The notes under the pieces: model-generated
The model's input: only the letters and a program-made list of their open reading frames with translations
Database searches by the model: none
What the model was told of the DNA's origin: nothing
NCBI RefSeq assembly: GCF_963517015.1
Contig: NZ_CAUQDV010000001.1
Span: 1,928,001 to 1,992,000, forward strand
Length of the DNA stretch: 64,000 nucleotides
Reading direction: 5' to 3'
DNA from: an uncultured Devosia sp.
GTDB lineage: Bacteria; Pseudomonadota; Alphaproteobacteria; Rhizobiales; Devosiaceae
Translations under genes and position numbers: made by a program
In this document: positions 59,103 to 64,000 of the stretch, piece after piece
Position numbering within the stretch: the first letter of the stretch is position 1
Layout: each line of letters starts with the position of its first letter

Positions 59103-60226
59103 GCGTCAAGGCTCAGGGGCAGGTCGAGATCGTGCGCTTTGAGGAGGGCGAGGCGGCGGGCGGTCTTGAGGTCTGCCAGCACCATTTCCTGACAGAGTTG
59201 CCGGGCGGTGACCTCGGGTTTCCAGCCCAGAATGCGGCTGGCCTTGCTGGCATCGCCGAGCAGGCTCTCGACTTCGGCAGGACGGAAATAGCGTGGGTCG
59301 ATGCGGATGATCACGTCGCCGGGTTTGACGGCGGGCGCGAGATTGCCCTCGACGCAGGCGACGGTGCCGATTTCGTCCAGGCCATCACCCGAAAATTGCA
59401 GGGTGATGCCCAGGTCTGCTGCAGCCCAGGTGATGAACTCGCGCACGGAATGCTGAATGCCGGTGGCAATGACGAAATCATCGGGCTGGTCCTGCTGCAG
59501 CATCAGCCATTGCATGCCGACATAGTCGCGGGCATGGCCCCAGTCTCGCAGGGCGTGGATATTGCCCATGTAGAGGCAGGTTTCGAGGCCGAGCGCGATG
59601 TGGCTGAGGCCGCGGGTAATCTTGCGGGTGACGAAGGTTTCGCCGCGGCGCGGGCTTTCGTGATTGAACAGGATGCCGTTGCAGGCGTGGATGCCATAGG
59701 CCTCGCGATAGTTGATCGTGATCCAATAGGCATAGAGCTTGGCCACCGCATAGGGTGAGCGGGGGTGGAAGGGCGTGGTCTCGGACTGCGGTGTCTCGCT
59801 GACCTGACCGTAGAGCTCGGAGGTCGAGGCCTGGAGATAGCGGGTCTTGCGCTCAAGGCCCAGGAAGCGGATGGCTTCGAGCAGACGCAGAGCGCCCATG
59901 GCATCGACATCGCTGGTGTATTCGGGCGCCTCGAAGGAGACTGCGACATGTGACTGGGCGCCCAGGTTGTAGAGCTCGTCGGGGGCGATGTCGCGGATCA
60001 GGCGGGTGAGATTGGACGTGTCGGTGAGGTCGCCGTGATGCAGTGTCAGCCGCGGATCGGCCAGATGGCGGTCCTCATAGAGGTGGTCGATGCGCTGGGT
60101 GTTGAACAGCGATGCGCGGCGCTTGATGCCATGCACCTGATAGCCCTTTTCGAGCAGGAGTTCGGCGAGATAGGAGCCGTCCTGTCCGGTAATGCCGGTA
60201 ATCAAGGCCACTTTGCGCGCTGGCAT
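59099..60226 (-). CDS. gmd: GDP-mannose 4,6-dehydratase
   Basis: This 375-residue enzyme (start MPARKVALITGITGQDGSYL at 60226; an in-frame ATG at 60241 is an alternative) has 'GITGQDGSYLAELLLEKGYQ', 'VHGIKRRASLFNTQRIDHLY', 'LQASTSELYGQVSETPQSET' , 'PYAVAKLYAYWITINYREAY' (YxxxK) and 'FNHESPRRGETFVTRKI'. It makes GDP-4-keto-6-deoxymannose from GDP-mannose. It is the first gene of a four-gene minus-strand series gmd-fcl-spike base-SGNH. Confidence 0.96.
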   Translation of the reverse strand: MPARKVALITGITGQDGSYLAELLLEKGYQVHGIKRRASLFNTQRIDHLYEDRHLADPRLTLHHGDLTDTSNLTRLIRDIAPDELYNLGAQSHVAVSFEAPEYTSDVDAMGALRLLEAIRFLGLERKTRYLQASTSELYGQVSETPQSETTPFHPRSPYAVAKLYAYWITINYREAYGIHACNGILFNHESPRRGETFVTRKITRGLSHIALGLETCLYMGNIHALRDWGHARDYVGMQWLMLQQDQPDDFVIATGIQHSVREFITWAAADLGITLQFSGDGLDEIGTVACVEGNLAPAVKPGDVIIRIDPRYFRPAEVESLLGDASKASRILGWKPEVTARQLCQEMVLADLKTARRLALLKAHDLDLPLSLDA

Positions 60227-60455
60227 CAAAATACTCTGCAAATGGCGCAGCGCAGGGCGCTCGCCAAGACAATATTCGATCAGGCAAAGGCTATAAAAAT
60301 CAATAAAACAGGCTGATCCGCCAAGATGTCAGCGCGGCGTCACATGCACAGCATAATCCATGCAGCAACAAGCGCAAGCGGGGCAGGGGCCAAGCGGCTT
60401 GACTTCGCGTCCGGCGCCAAGACAAGTCACGTCATTGACGCAAAAGGAGTTTTGC

Positions 60456-60932
60456 ATGTTCAGCCGCCTTGCTTCGTCCCTCTCCCTCGCTGCCGTGATC
60501 GCAGCCGGCGCGATCCTCGCCAATCCCGCACTGGCGCAGGACATTCCGCCGGCAGCCCTCAGTCTCATCGCGGCCAATGGCGACACGCTGGACTACACGG
60601 CAGGCGATGCCTCGCTTTATATTTCGACCAGCGTCGCCTATGGGGACGTGCCCGCAGCGACCGAACTGTCGCTGTCGCTTTCGACCATCACGCCGATGGA
60701 CGCCAATATCCTCAAATGGGCGGCGCAGACCGGTGGCAAGAGCAAGGACTATGACCTCGTGCTCACCACCACGCTCAGCGATGGGGAAGGCGAGGAGCGC
60801 GAGGTCAAGTACGAGATCAGCGGCGCGGTTGTGACGTCCTTTTCGACCTCGATCTCGACCTATGCCTCCCCGAGCCTTTCGGTATCGCTGACCGGTGGCA
60901 AGCTGGTGATAGACGGCGTGCCGATGAACTGA
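60456..60932 (+). CDS. small exported protein of unknown function
   Basis: This 158-residue protein has a signal peptide (MFSRLASSLSLAAVIAAGAI ... NPALAQ) and a strong AAGGAG before the ATG at 60456. The mature part is Ser/Thr-rich with beta-type stretches, 'LYISTSVAYGDVPAATELSL', 'YDLVLTTTLSDGEGEEREVK' and 'SPSLSVSLTGGKLVIDGVPM'. It has no cysteine. Family unknown. Confidence 0.7.
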   Translation: MFSRLASSLSLAAVIAAGAILANPALAQDIPPAALSLIAANGDTLDYTAGDASLYISTSVAYGDVPAATELSLSLSTITPMDANILKWAAQTGGKSKDYDLVLTTTLSDGEGEEREVKYEISGAVVTSFSTSISTYASPSLSVSLTGGKLVIDGVPMN

Positions 60933-61164
60933 GTCGCGTCCGGGAGGCACTATCTCTGGTGTCTCCCGCTGCTGGATGCCGCTCCATGGCTTGACGTCAA
61001 TCAGGCGTTGGCCACTAATTGTAGTGGTTACCAGCATGTGAAGATCGGTAACTTCGTGACCAAATGCTGCCGCATGGCTGCCCTGCCGCCGTCACAATCT
61101 GATCGAATCGGCAGGCTTTCCGGGCATCGTCGATTTTCAATCTGAAAAACCGACACCCGTTACA
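60933..61164. other. intergenic stretch without visible gene
   Basis: Between the exported protein and the nrd promoter region I see no credible open reading frame, terminator or repeat, apart from short A/T patches (for example GGTTACCAGCATG at about 61026). Confidence 0.5.
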
Positions 61165-61212
61165 TGTCATTATGTTGACGGAAAATACACCTTCACCCAC
61201 TATATGTGGTGT
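61165..61212 (+). promoter_or_regulatory. two NrdR-box-like sites over the nrdHIE promoter
   Basis: The sites TGTCATTATGTTGACG (61165-61180) and CCACTATATGTGGTGT (61197-61212) resemble the NrdR consensus acaCwATATaTwGtgt. Their centres are 32 bp apart, about three helical turns, as in known NrdR operators. A candidate promoter, TTGACG (61175-61180), 17 nt, CACTAT (61198-61203), overlaps both. Repression by NrdR-(d)ATP is inferred. Confidence 0.6.
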
Positions 61213-61219
61213 TCAGAAG

Positions 61220-61400
61220 GGCTGGCGACACCTTGAGTCGCAAGCGAGCAGAGAACCGGCGTGTTTGGGCTATTCCGCCTCATTGCCCGGCTGACCTGCC
61301 AGTGTGAACGATCAGTAGCGCACCGTGCTGCCATAGGGCCAATGGTCCGGGATGATCGGTGTGATTGCGTTGATCCGTGAGCCAGGAAATCTGCCTGGCC
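61220..61400 (+). promoter_or_regulatory. candidate cobalamin riboswitch in the nrdHIE leader
   Basis: The leader contains GAGCCAGGAAATCTGCC (61379-61395), close to the B12-box consensus GAGCCAGGAGACCTGCC. Upstream, CCCGGCTGACCTGCCAGTGT (from 61287) resembles the conserved CCGG-GCTG-CCCGC-ACTGT block of the riboswitch core. The GGGAA and GGTG blocks expected upstream are not well conserved, so it is either a divergent or decayed cobalamin riboswitch or a coincidence. A cobalamin switch on a B12-independent reductase is biologically sensible. Confidence 0.4.
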
Positions 61401-61504
61401 TATGACGTCCACCGGCGGGGTGCCCGGTCAGGTGAGCGAGTGGCCATTCATGCCGCGCGTCTCCTGCTTTGCCTCGCCACGATTTTAAGAGCTGAGGAAG
61501 ACCG

Positions 61505-61726
61505 ATGACCATTACCGTCTATAGCAAGCCCGCCTGCGTCCAGTGCACTGCAACCACGCGCGCGCTCGATCGCAAGGGTATTGAGTATACGGTCGTCGAT
61601 ATTTCCGAAGATGCCGACGCCTATGCCGTCGTCGAAGGCATGGGCTATCGCCAGGTTCCCGTGGTCGTCGCCGGCGACCTGCACTGGGCCGGTTTCCGTC
61701 CCGACATGATTGGCGGCCTTGCCTGA
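61505..61726 (+). CDS. nrdH: glutaredoxin-like NrdH redoxin
   Basis: This 73-residue protein has the redox motif 'YSKPACVQCTATTRALDRKG' (CVQC), 'TVVDISEDADAYAVVEGMGY' and 'RQVPVVVAGDLHWAGFRPDM' (cis-Pro and the WxGF-type tail). It reduces the class Ib ribonucleotide reductase and is recharged by thioredoxin reductase. It is the first gene of nrdHIE(F). Confidence 0.95.
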   Translation: MTITVYSKPACVQCTATTRALDRKGIEYTVVDISEDADAYAVVEGMGYRQVPVVVAGDLHWAGFRPDMIGGLA

Positions 61727-61746
61727 TTTAATCAGGGACAGGGATC

Positions 61747-62151
61747 GTGGCACAGCTCGTCTATTATTCCAGCACGTCTGGAAATACCCATCGCTTCGTC
61801 GCGAAGCTGGGGTTTTCGAGTCTTCGCCTGCCCATCGATGCTGCCTCCGAGCCGCCTGAGGTCAATGAACCCTTCGTCCTCGTCGTGCCGTCCTATGGCG
61901 GCGGCGAGAACAAGGGCTCGGTGCCCAAGCCGGTGATCCACTTTCTCAACAGGCCGCAGAATCGCGGCCTGATCCGCGGCGTGATCGCCGGGGGCAATAC
62001 CAATTTCGGAACGGCCTATTGCATTGCGGGCGACATCGTCTCGCAGAAATGCGCCGTGCCACTTCTCTACCGCTTCGAATTGCTCGGAACGGCTGAGGAT
62101 GTCGCCAATGTCAGACAGGGACTCGAAGAGTTTTGGACACGCTCACACTAG
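61747..62151 (+). CDS. nrdI: NrdI flavodoxin-like protein
   Basis: This 134-residue protein has the flavodoxin phosphate loop 'YYSSTSGNTHRFVAKLG', 'FVLVVPSYGGGENKGSVPKP' and 'VIAGGNTNFGTAYCIAGDIV', all diagnostic of NrdI. It supplies the oxidant for Mn-cofactor assembly on NrdF. It is 20 nt after nrdH and overlaps the predicted nrdE start by 19 nt. Confidence 0.95.
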   Translation: MAQLVYYSSTSGNTHRFVAKLGFSSLRLPIDAASEPPEVNEPFVLVVPSYGGGENKGSVPKPVIHFLNRPQNRGLIRGVIAGGNTNFGTAYCIAGDIVSQKCAVPLLYRFELLGTAEDVANVRQGLEEFWTRSH

Positions 62152-64000
62152 ACCGCACCGAAGAACGCCCTGCCACCAAAGGTCAGGGACAGGATCAATC
62201 GCTGGATTTCCACGCGCTGAATGCCATGCTCAATCTCTATGATGAGCAGGGCAATATCCAGTTCGACAAGGACAAGCAGGCGGCCAAGCAGTATTTCCTG
62301 CAGCATGTGAACCAGAACACGGTGTTCTTCCACAATCTGCGGGAGAAGCTCGAGTATCTGACCACCGAAGGCTATTACGAGCGCTCGGTGCTGGATCAGT
62401 ATTCGTTCAACTTCGTGCGCGATCTGTATGACCACGCCTATGACAAGAAGTTCCGCTTCCCGACATTTCTGGGCGCGTTCAAGTATTACACCAGCTATAC
62501 GCTGAAGACCTTCGACGGTAAGCGCTATCTCGAGCGCTACGAAGACCGTGTCTGCATGGTGGCCATGGCGCTGGCCCGTGGCGATGAAGTGCTTGCCCGC
62601 AATCTCGTTGACGAGATCATGGCCGGCCGTTTCCAGCCCGCAACGCCGACCTTCCTGAATGCCGGCAAGCAGCAGCGTGGCGAGCTGGTCTCGTGCTTCC
62701 TGCTGCGCGTCGAAGACAATATGGAATCGATCGGGCGTTCGATCAATTCGGCGCTGCAGCTGTCCAAGCGCGGTGGCGGCGTGGCGCTGAGCCTCACCAA
62801 TGTCCGTGAAATGGGTGCTCCGATCAAGCAGATCGAGAACCAGTCGTCGGGTGTGCTGCCGGTGATGAAGCTGCTCGAAGACAGCTTCTCCTATGCCAAC
62901 CAGCTCGGCGCACGCCAGGGTGCGGGCGCGGTCTATCTGCATGCCCATCATCCCGACATCATGCGCTTCCTCGACACCAAGCGCGAAAATGCCGACGAAA
63001 AGGTCCGCATCAAGACGCTGTCGCTGGGCGTGGTGATCCCCGATATCACGTTCGAACTGGCCAAGAACAACGAGGATATGTACCTCTTTTCGCCCTATGA
63101 CGTGCAGAAGGTCTATGGCGTGCCGATGACCGAAATTTCGGTCAGCGAGAAGTATCGCGAGATGGTCGAGGACGGCCGGATCAAGAAGAAGAAGATCAAG
63201 GCACGCGAATTCTTCCAGATCATCGCCGAGATCCAGTTCGAATCCGGCTACCCCTACATCATGTTCGAAGACACGGTGAACAAGGCGAACCCGATCGCGG
63301 GCCGCATCACCATGTCCAATCTTTGCTCGGAAATCCTGCAGGTCAGCGACGCCTCGACCTTCAACGAGGACCTGAGCTACGACCACATGGGCAAGGATAT
63401 CTCCTGCAACCTCGGTTCGCTCAACATTGCCAAGGCAATGGACAGCGAGGATTTCGGCCTGACGATCGAAACATCGATCCGCGCGCTGACCGCCGTTTCG
63501 GACATGAGCAATATCTCGTCCGTGCCGTCGATCGCCAAGGGCAATGACGACAGCCATGCCATTGGCCTGGGTGCGATGAACCTGCACGGCTATCTGGCCC
63601 GCGAGCGCATTTTCTATGGCTCGGAAGAGGGCGTGGACTTCACCAATATCTACTTCCTGACCGTGACCTATCACGCGGTGCGTGCTTCGAACCTGATTGC
63701 CACCGAACGCGGCGAGACCTTCAAGGGCTTCGACAAGTCGAAATATGCCGATGGCAGCTATTTCGACAAATACACCGACCAGGAATGGGTCCCCGCCACC
63801 GAGAAGATCGCCAAGATCTTCGAAGATGCCGGCATCCACATCCCGACCCAGGAAGACTGGAAGGACCTCAAGGCCAAGGTCATGATGACCGGGATCTACA
63901 ACCAGAACCTGCAGGCTGTGCCGCCGACCGGTTCGATCTCCTACATCAACCACTCGACCTCCTCGATCCACCCGATCGTCTCCAAGATCGAGATCCGCAA
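62133..64000 (+). CDS. nrdE: class Ib ribonucleoside-diphosphate reductase alpha subunit (3' end cut)
   Basis: The frame starts at a TTG at 62133 inside nrdI (no ATG is available before the conserved 'LDFHALNAMLNLYDEQGNIQ') and runs off the right edge after about 622 residues, so the C-terminal Cys pair is not seen. Visible are 'FYYTSYTLKTFDGKRYL'-type sequence (FKYYTSYTLKTFDGKRYLER), 'ATPTFLNAGKQQRGELVSCF' (first active-site Cys), 'ITMSNLCSEILQVSD' (NLCxE radical site), and 'PPTGSISYINHSTSSIHP'. It has no N-terminal ATP cone, as in class Ib. nrdF is expected beyond the window. Confidence 0.95.
   Translation, partial: MDTLTLDRTEERPATKGQGQDQSLDFHALNAMLNLYDEQGNIQFDKDKQAAKQYFLQHVNQNTVFFHNLREKLEYLTTEGYYERSVLDQYSFNFVRDLYDHAYDKKFRFPTFLGAFKYYTSYTLKTFDGKRYLERYEDRVCMVAMALARGDEVLARNLVDEIMAGRFQPATPTFLNAGKQQRGELVSCFLLRVEDNMESIGRSINSALQLSKRGGGVALSLTNVREMGAPIKQIENQSSGVLPVMKLLEDSFSYANQLGARQGAGAVYLHAHHPDIMRFLDTKRENADEKVRIKTLSLGVVIPDITFELAKNNEDMYLFSPYDVQKVYGVPMTEISVSEKYREMVEDGRIKKKKIKAREFFQIIAEIQFESGYPYIMFEDTVNKANPIAGRITMSNLCSEILQVSDASTFNEDLSYDHMGKDISCNLGSLNIAKAMDSEDFGLTIETSIRALTAVSDMSNISSVPSIAKGNDDSHAIGLGAMNLHGYLARERIFYGSEEGVDFTNIYFLTVTYHAVRASNLIATERGETFKGFDKSKYADGSYFDKYTDQEWVPATEKIAKIFEDAGIHIPTQEDWKDLKAKVMMTGIYNQNLQAVPPTGSISYINHSTSSIHPIVSKIEIR

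Noticed and set aside
62148..63971. 607-residue minus-strand open frame
   Set aside because: It is exactly antisense to nrdE, which has clear family motifs in the plus frame. GC-rich codon bias produces such shadows.

Overview
The window is GC-rich (roughly 62-65% by eye) chromosomal DNA of an alphaproteobacterium in the order Hyphomicrobiales (Rhizobiales), most likely Devosia or a close relative. The pointers are cysE followed by a DUF3126 gene, DUF1457 (PAS_5), DUF2336 and BTLCP proteins, an opgG-opgH-opgC glucan operon with a Tat-type OpgG signal, a class Ib nrdHIE operon, and several families of short palindromic intergenic repeats of the rhizobial mosaic type. I see no integrase, transposase, rRNA or CRISPR array. 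The genus is inferred from gene content, not from a search.

Layout. 1-7 kb: a partial second OpgC-like protein, tRNA-Leu(UAA), a RidA protein, a small ASCH-like protein, then four tandem paralogous exported proteins on the minus strand (one broken by a frameshift), then rluA. 7-13 kb: stress and housekeeping genes (CsbD, DHFR-like reductase, MGMT, a CHAD/CYTH pair, an SDR, a saccharopine-dehydrogenase-like protein, a second ASCH-like protein). 12.5-15.4 kb: a gluconate/pentose-phosphate divergon, with gntK and gluconate 5-dehydrogenase opposite gnd. 15.6-22.6 kb: a diguanylate cyclase, GNAT, MFS exporter, flavin monooxygenase, zinc-finger protein, hydrolase, and cysE with DUF3126. 22.7-28.8 kb: small and hypothetical genes (DUF559 nuclease, BTLCP, PilZ, PAS, rhomboid) separated by many palindromic repeats. 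28.8-33.5 kb: opgG-opgH-opgC for periplasmic glucans, with a small overlapping ORF between opgG and opgH. 33.7-41 kb: hisI, folE, a NifU-like protein, yidD, thrS, arfB, a nucleotide-sugar epimerase and a phosphomannomutase. 41-48 kb: two unknown exported proteins, a nitroreductase, a lytic transglycosylase, DUF2336 and NAD kinase.

48-60.2 kb is an exopolysaccharide locus. A Wzc-type chain-length/kinase protein is divergent from six tightly overlapping genes (WcaI-like glycosyltransferase, flippase, polymerase, second glycosyltransferase, WcaF-like acetyltransferase, GT2). On the opposite strand gmd and fcl make GDP-L-fucose. Downstream of fcl in the same orientation lie an 85-aa protein resembling the head-spike base protein of the Rhodobacter gene transfer agent and a 395-aa SGNH hydrolase with a spike-fibre-like N-terminus. 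This pair inside a polysaccharide locus is the most unusual arrangement in the window.

60.4-64 kb: an exported protein, then nrdH-nrdI-nrdE (class Ib ribonucleotide reductase, cut by the window edge). Upstream of nrdH are two NrdR-box-like sites 32 bp apart that lie over a candidate promoter, followed by a long leader that contains a B12-box-like sequence and may be a cobalamin riboswitch.

Four repeat families recur between genes. A: long hairpins with a conserved core and locus-specific arms (3 copies). B: a double-hairpin element (2 copies). C: a C-run/G-run palindrome, single or as inverted pairs (6 sites). D: a short element whose stem sequence changes in a compensated way (2 copies, one nested inside a C element).
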